Source: Tsukamurella sp. TY48 (GTDB taxonomy: Bacteria; Actinomycetota; Actinomycetes; Mycobacteriales; Mycobacteriaceae). Taken from it: a stretch of DNA of 64,000 nt. Below are positions 1 to 8,354 of this stretch, in pieces. The notes under the pieces were generated by a model. That model did not search any database. It saw nothing but the letters and a program-made list of their open reading frames with translations, and had not been told where the DNA came from. The position numbers were made by a program, and so were the translations under genes. Numbering within the stretch: position 1 is the first letter of the stretch; each line of letters opens with the position of its first letter. Location of the stretch: positions 2,790,001 to 2,854,000 of the forward strand of contig NZ_BPMV01000001.1 in assembly GCF_019656655.1 (NCBI RefSeq), given 5' to 3'.

Positions 1-657
1 GATGTCGACGGTGCGAAGCGGGCCTGGCTCGACACCATGACCGCGTGGGAGCGGGTCGGCGCCTCGTACAACAGCTTCGGTGCGGCGGGGAAGGCCGTCG
101 CGGGCCTGCCGGACGGTTTCGCCGACGGTGTGCGCGATCCGGAGTTCTCCGGCATCCGGCGGATCGAGTACGGCCTGTACCGCGGCGAGGCGCCCGCCGC
201 GCTCCTGACGCAGGTCGATAAGACCAGCGAGGGGCTGCAGAAGGTCCGCACCGATCTGCGCACCGACGAGATCGCGGGCGATCCGGTGACCCTCACCAAG
301 CGGGCGCAGGAGATCCTCGAGGACGCCCTGCGCGATCACCTCACCGGGGTCAGCGATCAGGGCGCGCACGCCGGATACGCGGCCACCGCCGCCGGTGTCG
401 ATGCCACTCGCGCCGTGCTGCGGATCGTCGAGCCGCTGCTGGTGACCCGCGCACCGGAACTGCTGCCCACGGCGCGCCGGGAACTCGACGAGGTGATCCG
501 CGCGCTCGACGCGGTCAAGCGCCCCGACGGGACGTACCCGCCCCTCGACACCCCGCCGCTCGCGCAGCGGCAGAAGATCAACGGCACCGTCGGCCAGGCG
601 CTGGAGACGCTCTCGGCCGTGCCCAACCTCCTGGAGAAGCCCAAGCATGAGCGATGA
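1..657 (+). CDS. efeO: EfeO-family iron-uptake lipoprotein/periplasmic protein, 3' part only
   Basis: The reading frame is open from base 1, so the start lies upstream. The visible 218 residues are the C-terminal part of an imelysin (peptidase M75-like) domain, with the family signature GIRRIEYGLYRG near bases 156-195 followed by a helical bundle. EfeO is the extracytoplasmic partner of the EfeU ferrous iron permease and the EfeB peroxidase; an N-terminal cupredoxin-like domain, if present, is outside the window. The stop codon overlaps the start of efeB by 11 bp, so the two are almost certainly translated from one mRNA. An efeU gene is expected just upstream but cannot be seen. Confidence 0.88.
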   Translation, partial: DVDGAKRAWLDTMTAWERVGASYNSFGAAGKAVAGLPDGFADGVRDPEFSGIRRIEYGLYRGEAPAALLTQVDKTSEGLQKVRTDLRTDEIAGDPVTLTKRAQEILEDALRDHLTGVSDQGAHAGYAATAAGVDATRAVLRIVEPLLVTRAPELLPTARRELDEVIRALDAVKRPDGTYPPLDTPPLAQRQKINGTVGQALETLSAVPNLLEKPKHER

Positions 658-1900
658 GAAGAACGGCGGCACCGACCGCCGGAAGTTCCTGCAGGGCACG
701 GCCGCCGGTGCCGTGGGTGCGGCCGCCCTCGGCGCGGTGCTGGTGGGCGGCGCCCGCAGCGACGCGCGGGGCACCGGCCCGACGGTGAGCGAGACCTACC
801 CGTTCCAGGGGAAGCACCAGTCCGGTGTGCTGACGCCGGACCCGGCGAACAAGCAGTCGCATCTCATGGTGGCCGCGTTCGATGTGATCGCCGCCGACCG
901 CGCGGGCCTGGAGGGCCTGCTGCGCACCATCACCGAGCGATCGCGTTTCCTCACCACGGGTGGTGCCCCGGCCGATCTCGGCGTCGGTAAGCCGCCGTCG
1001 GACAGTGCGGTGCTGGGGCCGGTGGTCCCGGCCGACGGCCTCACGGTGACCCTCGGCGTGGGGGAGAGCCTGTTCGACGGGCGGTTCGGGTTGGCGGGGG
1101 TGAAGCCGAAGCGGCTCACGCCGATGACCACCTTCCCGAACGATCAGCCCGATCCGGCGCAGTGTCACGGCGATCTGGTGATCCAGTTGTGCGCCAACAA
1201 CCCCGACACCGTGCACCACGCCTTGCGCGATATCGCCAAGCAGACCCGCGGCGCGATGCAGCTGCGGTGGAAGATGCAGGGTTACGGTACCCCGCCGCGG
1301 CCGGGTGGATCGCCGCGGAACCTGCTGGGATTCAAAGACGGTACCGCCAATCCCACCGGGGGCCAGGCGGAGTCGCTGATCTGGCTGGACGGGGCCGGAT
1401 CGGACGAGCCCGCCTGGACCGAGGGTGGCACGTACATGGTGGTGCGGCTGATCCGGATGCTCGTCGAGTTCTGGGACCGCGTCTCGATCGCCGAGCAGGA
1501 GGGCATGTTCGGGCGGCGGCGCGACAGCGGCGCACCCCTCGACGGTGCCGAGGAGTTCGACGAACCGGACTACTCGAAGGACCCCGACGGCGATGTGATC
1601 CCGGTGGATTCGCACATCCGGCTCGCGAATCCGCGCGAGGGCGAGAAGACGGAGAAGCAGCGTTTGGTGCGCCGGTCGTACAACTACGACCTGGGGCTGG
1701 ACGTGAACGGCAACATGGCCTGCGGGCACGTCTTCATCTGCTTCCAGCGCGATATCCAGGGGCAGTTCGAGGAGGTGCAGAAGCGGCTGATCGACGAGCC
1801 GCTCACCGACTACGTGACGCCCTTCGGGGGCGGGTACTTCTTCGCGGTGCCGGGTGTGAAGGACGACCGGGACTTCTTGGGCTCCGGGCTGTTTGCGTGA
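647..1900 (+). CDS. efeB: Deferrochelatase/DyP-type heme peroxidase EfeB with Tat signal
   Basis: A 417-residue DyP-type peroxidase. The N-terminus carries a twin-arginine signal (DRRKFLQG followed by an Ala/Gly-rich hydrophobic stretch, residues about 9-35), so it is exported folded with heme. The diagnostic GxxDG motif appears as GFKDGTANP (around base 1330), containing the distal aspartate, and SHIRLANPR (around base 1610) carries the proximal histidine region. Known EfeB proteins oxidise ferrous iron or release iron from heme for EfeO/EfeU. It overlaps efeO and ends before a hairpin, so it is the last gene of the efe operon. Length is normal for the family. Confidence 0.93.
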   Translation: MSDEKNGGTDRRKFLQGTAAGAVGAAALGAVLVGGARSDARGTGPTVSETYPFQGKHQSGVLTPDPANKQSHLMVAAFDVIAADRAGLEGLLRTITERSRFLTTGGAPADLGVGKPPSDSAVLGPVVPADGLTVTLGVGESLFDGRFGLAGVKPKRLTPMTTFPNDQPDPAQCHGDLVIQLCANNPDTVHHALRDIAKQTRGAMQLRWKMQGYGTPPRPGGSPRNLLGFKDGTANPTGGQAESLIWLDGAGSDEPAWTEGGTYMVVRLIRMLVEFWDRVSIAEQEGMFGRRRDSGAPLDGAEEFDEPDYSKDPDGDVIPVDSHIRLANPREGEKTEKQRLVRRSYNYDLGLDVNGNMACGHVFICFQRDIQGQFEEVQKRLIDEPLTDYVTPFGGGYFFAVPGVKDDRDFLGSGLFA

Positions 1901-1948
1901 GGGCCGGGACGGGTTAGGGCATCCCTCGTCCCGCAGCCGGACACCACG

Positions 1949-1984
1949 ATGCCGCCGCCCCCTGGGTGATGGGAACGGCGGCAT
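1949..1984. terminator. Hairpin between efeB and the convergent DoxX gene
   Basis: Perfect 9-bp arms ATGCCGCCG (1949-1957) and CGGCGGCAT (1976-1984) enclose an 18-nt loop. It lies between convergent stops at 1900 and 2027. There is no U-tract, as is usual in high-GC actinobacteria, so termination is inferred from position. Confidence 0.5.
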
Positions 1985-2026
1985 TCGTGTTCTTCATGCG
2001 GCCGGTGAGTGCCGCGGCGGCGTCGA

Positions 2027-2647
2027 CTACTTGATGAGCTTGTCGGCGCCGTCGTTCTTGCCGGTCTCCGGGTCGTAATCGCCGAGCAGGAAGTCGCCCT
2101 CGGCGGCCTCGGTCTCGATCTCCTCGGACACGGCTTCGGTCTGCGCGAGCGCGGCGTTGCGGCGCGCGATGGTGGCCGCGGCGCCGGCGACGGCGCCGCC
2201 CAGCGCGACGGCGGCGAGCCAGGGCTTGTTCAGGCGGTCGCCCAGCAGGTGGTCGACGGAGTACTTGCCGGGGCCGGTGAGGGCCAGCGCGGCCGCGGCG
2301 ACGCCGAGGGTGATCGGGTACTCGTTGCCGCCGCTCTGCGCGGCGAAGCCCTGCGGGCGGTGCACCTCGGCGGCCACGATCATGGCGCCGACGCCGCCGG
2401 CCGCGGCCAGCGGGGTCGCGGCGCCGAGCGCGAGGGCGGCACCGGCCAGCTCACCTGCGCCGGCGAGGGCGGCGTTCGGCTTGCCGGGGGCGAAGCCCAT
2501 CGACTCGAATGCCTGGCCGGTGGCGTCGAGGCCGTGGCCACCGAAGACGCCGAACAGCTTCTGTGCGCCGTGGTAGGCCAGGGTGCCGCCGACGGCGGTA
2601 CGCAGGGCGAGGAGTCCGAGGTCACGTGCGGTGTTGTTCTGTCCCAT
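2027..2647 (-). CDS. DoxX family membrane protein
   Basis: A 206-residue protein with the DoxX N-terminal pattern RDLGLLALRTAVGG...YHGAQKLFG, then three to four hydrophobic helices rich in Ala and Gly. The C-terminal 40 residues are acidic and probably soluble. The start was set at the ATG at 2647 because AAGGGACC lies 7-10 nt upstream on the minus strand; an in-frame extension to 2695 lacks such a site. DoxX proteins are found in oxidative-stress and thiol-redox membrane complexes in mycobacteria, but no partner (SseA, SodA) is adjacent, so the role stays open. Confidence 0.8.
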   Translation of the reverse strand: MGQNNTARDLGLLALRTAVGGTLAYHGAQKLFGVFGGHGLDATGQAFESMGFAPGKPNAALAGAGELAGAALALGAATPLAAAGGVGAMIVAAEVHRPQGFAAQSGGNEYPITLGVAAAALALTGPGKYSVDHLLGDRLNKPWLAAVALGGAVAGAAATIARRNAALAQTEAVSEEIETEAAEGDFLLGDYDPETGKNDGADKLIK

Positions 2648-2743
2648 GGTGGTGGGTCCCTTCCAGCGGAGGTCGACGGTTCTGCCCACGTTCAACCGGA
2701 CCGTGGTCCGAGTGATTCCGGGAACGCGGAAATGTGTCCCGCC

Positions 2744-4192
2744 TCACACCACCAGCTGGCCGACCAGGTCGGGGGCAGCGGACGCGCTGCCGGTGGCCTG
2801 GCGATAGGCGGCGCCGACGAGTTCGAGAGCGCGCACGAGCTGGTCCACGGGGAGCGTGTACGGGATGCGGATGTTGCGTTCGAGCGCACCGTCGATCCCG
2901 AAGGCCGAACCGGGGGCGATCCGCACGCCCAGACCCGCGGCCGCGGCGGCGGTGGCGGTACCGGCCGGTCGCGGCAGGGTGACCCACAGGCACAGGCCGC
3001 CGACGCCGTCCGCGACCGTGGCGCCGGGCAGGTGCTCGGCGATCCCGGCGAGCGCGACCGCCCGCGCGGTGCGGAGCGAATCGAGCCGGCCGGGGAGGAA
3101 GTCGGCGAGGTGATCGAGCGCGTAGCCCGCCGCGAGCTGTTCGAAGACCGCGCCCGCGAGGTCCATGTCGTAGCGGGCGGAGGTGAGACCGTCGGGCGGT
3201 GTCTCGGTGCGGATCCAGCCCACCCGCAGGCCCGCCCACACCGTTTTGCTCGCCGAACCGATGGTGATGATCTGTGCGCCGCGCGGTGCGAGCGCCGCCA
3301 GCGGTGGGGGAGCGGGGACGTCCAGGCCCAGCTCGGCCATCGTCTCGTCCACGATCAGCGGTACCCGGTACCGCGCCGAGATCTCGGCCAGCCGAACGCG
3401 GCCGGCCTCGTCGAGCAGCAGGCCCGTGGGATTGTGGAAGTCCGCGATGGAGAAGATGATCCGCGGATTCTGCTGTTTCACCACCGCCTCGAACTGATCG
3501 AGGTCCCAGCCGTGCTCGGGATGCAGGCCCACCGCTACCGGGCGCGCGTTGTGCCGCCGGATCGCGAGAATGGTGCCGTGGTGCGTGGGCTGCTCGATGA
3601 GCACCCGGTCGCCGGGGTGCACCAGGGTGTCCAGCACGATCCGCAGCGCATGCTGCGCGCCCGAGGTCACCAATACCTGCTCGGCGGTGGTGGGCAGCCC
3701 GCGATCGATGTACCGCCGCGCGATCGACTCGCGCAGTGCGCGAATCCCGCCGGGATACAGCCCGATTCCCGCGAGATAGGGCGGGGCGCACTCGAGGGCG
3801 TGCCGGTAGCCGTCGTGCACGATCTGGTCGGGGGCCGACGGTGCCGCGATGTTCAGCCGGATCAGATCGCCCTCGGTTCCGGTGTCCGCGGGTTCGGCCG
3901 GCACCTCGTGCGGCAGCGTGAGCACGCTGCGTGCGCCCTGACGGGACTGCAGGTGCCCGCTGTCGCGCAGCTCCGCGTAGGCGGTGGTCACGGTGGTCCG
4001 ACTCACCTCCAGGTGCGCGGCGAGCGCCCGCTCGCTGGGGAGCGCGGTGCCCACCGGGACGCGGCCGTCGAGCACCAGCAGGCGCAGCGCCTCGGCCAGG
4101 GCGAGGTACGCCGGACGCGGACCGTCGGGCCGCCAGGACCCGAGCTGACGGGTGAGAGTGGCGGCGCCGATCGTGCCAGTCGCGGAGAACAT
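2744..4192 (-). CDS. yczR: MocR-type regulator (GntR winged helix plus aminotransferase-like domain), YczR-like
   Basis: A 482-residue fusion typical of MocR regulators. Residues about 30-95 form a GntR winged helix (ALPSERALAAHLEVSRTTV) and residues 110-480 a fold-type I aminotransferase domain. The PLP lysine is in SASKTVWAGLRVGW and the cofactor-binding Asp/Tyr region is in FHNPTG...VDETMAELG. It is divergently paired with a YczE membrane protein. That arrangement defines the YczR-YczE subgroup, in which the regulator is thought to control the transporter-like partner. A perfect 6-8-6 palindrome begins only 4 nt upstream of the start, which predicts autoregulation. The effector is unknown; PLP or an amino-acid adduct is usual in the family. 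Confidence 0.88.
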   Translation of the reverse strand: MFSATGTIGAATLTRQLGSWRPDGPRPAYLALAEALRLLVLDGRVPVGTALPSERALAAHLEVSRTTVTTAYAELRDSGHLQSRQGARSVLTLPHEVPAEPADTGTEGDLIRLNIAAPSAPDQIVHDGYRHALECAPPYLAGIGLYPGGIRALRESIARRYIDRGLPTTAEQVLVTSGAQHALRIVLDTLVHPGDRVLIEQPTHHGTILAIRRHNARPVAVGLHPEHGWDLDQFEAVVKQQNPRIIFSIADFHNPTGLLLDEAGRVRLAEISARYRVPLIVDETMAELGLDVPAPPPLAALAPRGAQIITIGSASKTVWAGLRVGWIRTETPPDGLTSARYDMDLAGAVFEQLAAGYALDHLADFLPGRLDSLRTARAVALAGIAEHLPGATVADGVGGLCLWVTLPRPAGTATAAAAAGLGVRIAPGSAFGIDGALERNIRIPYTLPVDQLVRALELVGAAYRQATGSASAAPDLVGQLVV

Positions 4193-4195
4193 GAG

Positions 4196-4215
4196 GCCAG
4201 TATCTCAGAACTGGC
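4196..4215. promoter_or_regulatory. Palindromic operator in the yczR-yczE divergent region
   Basis: The 20-bp sequence GCCAGTATCTCAGAACTGGC has perfect 6-bp arms (GCCAGT / ACTGGC) around 8 nt. It ends 38 bp before the yczE start and begins 4 nt from the yczR start, where it would cover the regulator's translation start region. A TATGTA sequence just after it could be the -10 of yczE. Binding by YczR is inferred. Confidence 0.6.
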
Positions 4216-4253
4216 TATGTATTCAAGGTCCAATCGGCGGCAGAGTGGCTCCC

Positions 4254-4895
4254 ATGATGGTGCGACTGGTGAAACTGTTCGTCGGCTTGTGGCTCTACGG
4301 AACCGCGATGGCGGCGATTCTGCGCGCAGGCCTGGGCAACATGCCCTGGGACGTGCTGCATCAGGGGATCGCCGACAAGCTCGGCGTGTCCGTGGGCGCC
4401 GTGATCATCGTGGTCGGCGCGCTGGTGCTGCTGGCGTGGATCCCGCTACGCGAGCGGCCGGGCTTCGGCACGGTGGCCAATGTCTTCGTGATCGGCATCG
4501 CCTTCGACGTGATGTCGCCACTGTTCCCGTACCACCCGGCCCTGGTGATCGCGATCCCGATGATGCTGCTCGGCATCGTCGGCAATGCCTTCGCCACCGT
4601 GCTCTACATCGGCGCCGAGATGGGCCCCGGGCCGCGTGACGGCCTCATGACCGGCCTGGTCCGCAAGACGGGGTGGTCGGTGCGCGTGGTGCGCACCTCG
4701 ATGGAGGTCACCGTGGTGGTCCTCGGCTTCGCCCTGGGCGGCACCCTGGGCGTGGGCACCGTGCTCTACGCGGTGGGCGTGGGGCCGCTGATCCAGTTGT
4801 TCGCCCGCACCGGACTCGGCGGCCCGCAGCTCGCGCGTCACGCCGATAAGGTGGACGAATGCGCATCCTCATCACCGGAGCCAGCTCGGGGCTAG
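4254..4895 (+). CDS. yczE: YczE/YyaS/YitT-family integral membrane protein
   Basis: A 213-residue protein with five to six hydrophobic helices. It has the family-typical start LFVGLWLYGTAMAAILRAGLGNMPWDVLHQG and a conserved GPGPRDGLMTGL loop between helices. Function is unknown; it is paired with MocR regulators in several phyla and may transport a PLP-related or amino-acid compound. The start at 4254 (a second ATG follows at 4257) is the first that clears the operator. Its 3' end overlaps the next gene by 37 bp in a different frame, so the SDR gene is probably translationally coupled. Confidence 0.85.
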   Translation: MMVRLVKLFVGLWLYGTAMAAILRAGLGNMPWDVLHQGIADKLGVSVGAVIIVVGALVLLAWIPLRERPGFGTVANVFVIGIAFDVMSPLFPYHPALVIAIPMMLLGIVGNAFATVLYIGAEMGPGPRDGLMTGLVRKTGWSVRVVRTSMEVTVVVLGFALGGTLGVGTVLYAVGVGPLIQLFARTGLGGPQLARHADKVDECASSSPEPARG

Positions 4896-5596
4896 GCGAA
4901 GGCATGGCCCGCACGTACGCCGAACGCGGCGAGGACGTGGGCCTGCTGGCGCGCCGCGTCGATCGCCTCGAAGCGCTCAAGGCCGAACTCTCGACGGTGC
5001 CCGACGGCGGCGCCGTCGAGATCGGTGGCCTGGACGTGACCGACTTCGCCGCGGTGCCCGGGGCGATCGACGATGTGGTCGGACGCCTCGGCGGCCTCGA
5101 CCGCGCGATCATCAACGCCGGCATCGGCAAGGGCGCGCCCCTCGGCACGGGCAAGGCCCACGCGAACCTGGAGACCGTGCAGACCAACCTCACCGGCGCG
5201 CTCGCCCAGATCGAGGCCGTGCTGGAGATCTTCCGCACACAGGGCCGCGGCCACCTCGTGCTGATCAGCTCCATCGCCGGGCAGCGCGGTATGCCGAAGG
5301 CGCAGACCGTGTACTCGGCCAGCAAGGCCGGGCTCACCGCGATCGGCGAGGGCCTGCAGGCCGAGTTCGCGGGCAGCGATATCGCCGTGACCGTGATCAA
5401 GCCCGGTTTCATCGAGACCGACATCAACAAGGGGGTGAAGACCTCGATGAAGGTCTCCCTCGATGACGGGGTGAAGGCCCTGGTGAAGGCGATCGACCGC
5501 GAGCCCAAGGAGGCGGCGGTCCCGAGCTGGCCGTGGGCACCGCTGGGCGCCGTGCTGCGACACGGTCCCGACGAGCTCACCCGCCGCCTCATCTGA
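4859..5596 (+). CDS. Short-chain dehydrogenase/reductase (SDR)
   Basis: A 245-residue classical SDR. The Rossmann cofactor motif TGASSGLG is at residues 6-13, the structural NAG motif appears as INAGIG, and the catalytic Ser (LISSIAG) and YSASK (Tyr/Lys) are present. The Arg pair after the second strand (LLARRVDR) favours NADP(H). The C-terminus lacks obvious membrane segments. Its substrate cannot be predicted. The 37-bp overlap with yczE suggests co-translation with a membrane protein regulated by YczR, so the two may act on related compounds; that is inference. Confidence 0.85.
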   Translation: MRILITGASSGLGEGMARTYAERGEDVGLLARRVDRLEALKAELSTVPDGGAVEIGGLDVTDFAAVPGAIDDVVGRLGGLDRAIINAGIGKGAPLGTGKAHANLETVQTNLTGALAQIEAVLEIFRTQGRGHLVLISSIAGQRGMPKAQTVYSASKAGLTAIGEGLQAEFAGSDIAVTVIKPGFIETDINKGVKTSMKVSLDDGVKALVKAIDREPKEAAVPSWPWAPLGAVLRHGPDELTRRLI

Positions 5597-5597
5597 C

Positions 5598-6830
5598 TCA
5601 CGCCGCCTGGGGCGGCGCTGTGGATCGGTGCACATGGCCGGTGGGCGTGCGGGTTTCGACGGTGTGCCTCCCCGACGGGTCGGTGACGGTGCGGCTGGTC
5701 CAGCCGGTGGCTTCCTTGGCGTAGTTGCACGCCGCACACAGCCCCTGCCCGTTGGCCAGGCTCGTGGGGCCGCCGCGCGTGTGCGCGACGATGTGGTCGG
5801 TGTGGGCGATCGGAGCATCGCAGTACGGAGTGCGGCAATAGCGGTCGCGGGCGGCGATCACCTCCGCCAACCCCGCCGGGAACAACCGCGACCGGGAATC
5901 CAATGCGACCACCGCTCCGGATTCCGGCTGCACGTACAAGCGTTTGACCCAGGCGACGGCGTGCTCGGTAGCTGTCCCGATCAGGTGGCGTGCGATCTCC
6001 GCCGGCAGTGTGCCACCGTTCGCGAGATGCGCGGTGCCCGGCTGATCACCGAGCAGCACCGCCGCCGGGATGGTGAGATTCACCGTGACCGGTTGGCCGG
6101 CCGCGGCGTCACGGCCGGTGAGACGGCCGAACGCGGTATCGGCCATGACCTGCGCCCGGCTCCGCACCTCCCCCGGAGCACCGAACACCCCGTCGGCTGC
6201 AGTTTTCAACGCCGCGTACACCCCGACGGCCTGCGCGACCGGCAGCAGGATCGATACCCGCGCCATGCAATCCGGCGCCGGACGGACCGTGACTCGCCGG
6301 TCTTTCGCCGCCTGCCCGATCCGGTCCACCGTGGCCCGCGCATCCAACCGGTACGCCGTCTGCCGAACCGTGTCCTGCCATCGCCGCAACCCCAAACCGG
6401 CAGCACCGAAGGTCTCACCACACAGGGCGGTGTCGGCCTCAGTGCGCAGTCGCGGTTCCAGATGCGACAGACCGGAGATGATCACCTCCACCGCCTCCGG
6501 CGAAAGTTCACCGTCGCGTAATCGTGCCGCGGTGGCGGGCAGATCCGCCGCCAAGACTCGGGCCCGCGACAGCATCCCGGCGGCTCGATACGGGGAGACC
6601 CGCAGCGCCAACCCGATCTCTGCTGCGACACCGGTCTCCCACCTGTCCTGCGCGGCACCGGCAGCGATCCGCTCAGACACCCGCACCCGCAACAACTCCG
6701 CGATCAACCGGTACTGATCGGAGATCACCCGCGCCCGAGCCCGCTCCAACGCACCCAGACTGGCAATCACACTACCTCCGACATCGCCGCCATCCCCTGC
6801 GGCGGAACCGGATTCGTCTTCCTCGTCCAT
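5598..6830 (-). CDS. DUF222 / 13E12-repeat family protein with C-terminal HNH nuclease domain
   Basis: A 410-residue protein: an N-terminal helical DUF222 region (residues about 30-310) and a C-terminal HNH module with CRTPYC, HTDHIVAHTRGG, N and C..C ligands (residues about 330-390). Proteins of this type (REP13E12-like in M. tuberculosis) occur in many copies in Mycobacteriales genomes; biochemical roles are largely unknown. All HNH metal and catalytic residues look intact. A TAGTGT -10-like element sits about 8 nt upstream of the ATG with no Shine-Dalgarno, so the mRNA could be leaderless. Its stop lies 1 nt from the convergent SDR stop. Confidence 0.85.
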   Translation of the reverse strand: MDEEDESGSAAGDGGDVGGSVIASLGALERARARVISDQYRLIAELLRVRVSERIAAGAAQDRWETGVAAEIGLALRVSPYRAAGMLSRARVLAADLPATAARLRDGELSPEAVEVIISGLSHLEPRLRTEADTALCGETFGAAGLGLRRWQDTVRQTAYRLDARATVDRIGQAAKDRRVTVRPAPDCMARVSILLPVAQAVGVYAALKTAADGVFGAPGEVRSRAQVMADTAFGRLTGRDAAAGQPVTVNLTIPAAVLLGDQPGTAHLANGGTLPAEIARHLIGTATEHAVAWVKRLYVQPESGAVVALDSRSRLFPAGLAEVIAARDRYCRTPYCDAPIAHTDHIVAHTRGGPTSLANGQGLCAACNYAKEATGWTSRTVTDPSGRHTVETRTPTGHVHRSTAPPQAA

Positions 6831-7028
6831 ACCCGAACACTACGACCACCCACTGACAAGTTTTCATCACTGCAAACCCGCCCACCGCAAATATCGCCGC
6901 ACACCTCGGGCTACCCCGAGACGACCCTGAGTTGTCCCGGCCGGACCCGGGGGAATGATCGGGGCCGAGCCCGGATGTGCTGGACCTTCGAACTTCGTAG
7001 CGTCAGAGGGGTCGAAAGGTGGTGCGAA

Positions 7029-7250
7029 ATGCGCACATTCATTCAGTCCCTCAGCGTGGCGGCCCTCGCCGCAACAGCCCTCGTCGCCGGAACCGGCATG
7101 GCCGCCGCGACCCCCGACGACTACGACTACAAGAAGGGGAGCCGCGGCGCCGCCTGCGCCTACGCCGACGGCACCCTCGGCCTCGACGTGGACGCCGGGT
7201 TCGTGATCGCCTGCCAGGGCGGCGTCTGGAACACCCCCAAGTCGTCGTGA
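7029..7250 (+). CDS. Small secreted protein of unknown function
   Basis: A 73-residue protein with a Sec signal peptide (residues 1-27, LSVAALAATALVAGTGMAAA, cleavage near AAA-TP). The mature part is about 45 residues with two cysteines (ACAY and IACQ), which could form one disulfide, and ends GGVWNTPKSS. The ATG at 7029 is preceded by AAAGGTGG at a good distance. Its TGA overlaps the GTG of the next gene by 4 bp, so both secreted proteins are co-expressed. I do not recognise the family. Confidence 0.7.
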   Translation: MRTFIQSLSVAALAATALVAGTGMAAATPDDYDYKKGSRGAACAYADGTLGLDVDAGFVIACQGGVWNTPKSS

Positions 7251-8347
7251 ATCCGGCCCGCACCCTCAGCGCCGCCTGCGCCGCGACGGTCGCCGCCACC
7301 GTCATCCTGGTCGCGCCCGCGTCCGCCGAACCGGTCTCCACCGCCGGGCGGCAGTCCGTCCAGCGGGCCCTCGACGCGATGGTGACCGCGGGCTACCCCG
7401 GGGCGCAGGTCGTCGTCACCGAAGGCGGCCGGGACTGGATCGCGAGCGCCGGCGTCGGCGACGTCCACCGTCGCACGCCCTTCCCCGCCGACGGCTTCGT
7501 GCGGATCGGCAGCAACACCAAGGCCTACGTGGCCGCCGTGATCCTCCAGCTGGTCGCCGAGCGGCGGATCGGCCTGGACGACACCGTCGACGGTGCCGGG
7601 ATCGACGGCACCCGGATCACCGTCCGCGATCTGCTGCAGCACACCTCCGGGCTGCCCGATCATCTCGGCCTCCCCGAACTCGACACCGAGGACGCCGCGA
7701 TGACGATGCACGATCCCGCCGACCTGGTACGCAAGACCCGCGCCGCGTTCCCACCGCGGTTCGCCCCCGGCGCCCGCGCGGAGTACAGCAACACCAACTA
7801 CCTCGTGCTCGGACTGCTCGTGGAGAAGATCACCGGGCGGCCGCTCGCGGAGGAGATCCGCACCCGGATCCTCGCCCCGCACGGGCTCACGAAGACCTAC
7901 TACCCGGGCCCCGGCGACACCGTGCCGCGCGCACCCCACGCCGCCGGATACGCCGTGGAGAACGGGAAACGGATCGACATCACCGCCTACGACCCGTCGT
8001 GGGCGGGCGCCTCCGGGGCGATGGTGGCCACCCCGTCCGACCTGAACCGCTACTTCCTCGCCCTGCAGAAGGGCACGGTGATCCCGCCGGCGCAGCTCGC
8101 CGAGGCACGACGCGCCCCGCGACCGCTCGTCAACCGCGACGGCCTGCGATACGGCCTCGGCCAGGCGGAACTGCCCACCCCGTGCGGCACCGTCTGGGGG
8201 CACGGCGGCTCCATCCCCGGCTACCGCACCTACAACGGTGCCACCGCCTCCCGCGCCGTCACCGTGGTCGCCAATCAACAGACCGCGACGCAGGCGCAGA
8301 AGGACGCCATCGAAGCGGCGTTCGGCGCCGCGCTCTGCGCGCGCTAG
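7247..8347 (+). CDS. Secreted serine beta-lactamase-fold hydrolase (D,D-carboxypeptidase/class C-like)
   Basis: A 366-residue protein starting at GTG 7247 and coupled to the preceding small secreted gene by a GTGA overlap. A signal peptide ends near VAPASA-EP (residue 27). The catalytic SxxK is SNTK at residues 89-92, the second motif is YSN (in RAEYSNTNY), and the third is HGG (GHGGSIPGY), matching class C beta-lactamases and the EstB/D,D-peptidase group. It acts outside the membrane, on peptidoglycan peptides or ester substrates. The last residues include cysteines at the extreme C-terminus and in TPCGT. Which substrate it uses cannot be told from sequence. Confidence 0.85.
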   Translation: MNPARTLSAACAATVAATVILVAPASAEPVSTAGRQSVQRALDAMVTAGYPGAQVVVTEGGRDWIASAGVGDVHRRTPFPADGFVRIGSNTKAYVAAVILQLVAERRIGLDDTVDGAGIDGTRITVRDLLQHTSGLPDHLGLPELDTEDAAMTMHDPADLVRKTRAAFPPRFAPGARAEYSNTNYLVLGLLVEKITGRPLAEEIRTRILAPHGLTKTYYPGPGDTVPRAPHAAGYAVENGKRIDITAYDPSWAGASGAMVATPSDLNRYFLALQKGTVIPPAQLAEARRAPRPLVNRDGLRYGLGQAELPTPCGTVWGHGGSIPGYRTYNGATASRAVTVVANQQTATQAQKDAIEAAFGAALCAR

Positions 8348-8354
8348 GGAAGCG

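Noticed and set aside
2009-4639. Very long plus-strand ORF of 876 codons over the DoxX/yczR region
   Set aside because: It is antisense to two recognised genes, has no domain signal and reflects the codon bias of GC-rich DNA; the same holds for other long antisense frames such as 578-1984 and 7160-8401.
5598-6830. Prophage or IS remnant marked by the HNH gene
   Set aside because: DUF222/HNH genes are common chromosomal paralogs in this order; no integrase, att repeat or phage genes flank it.
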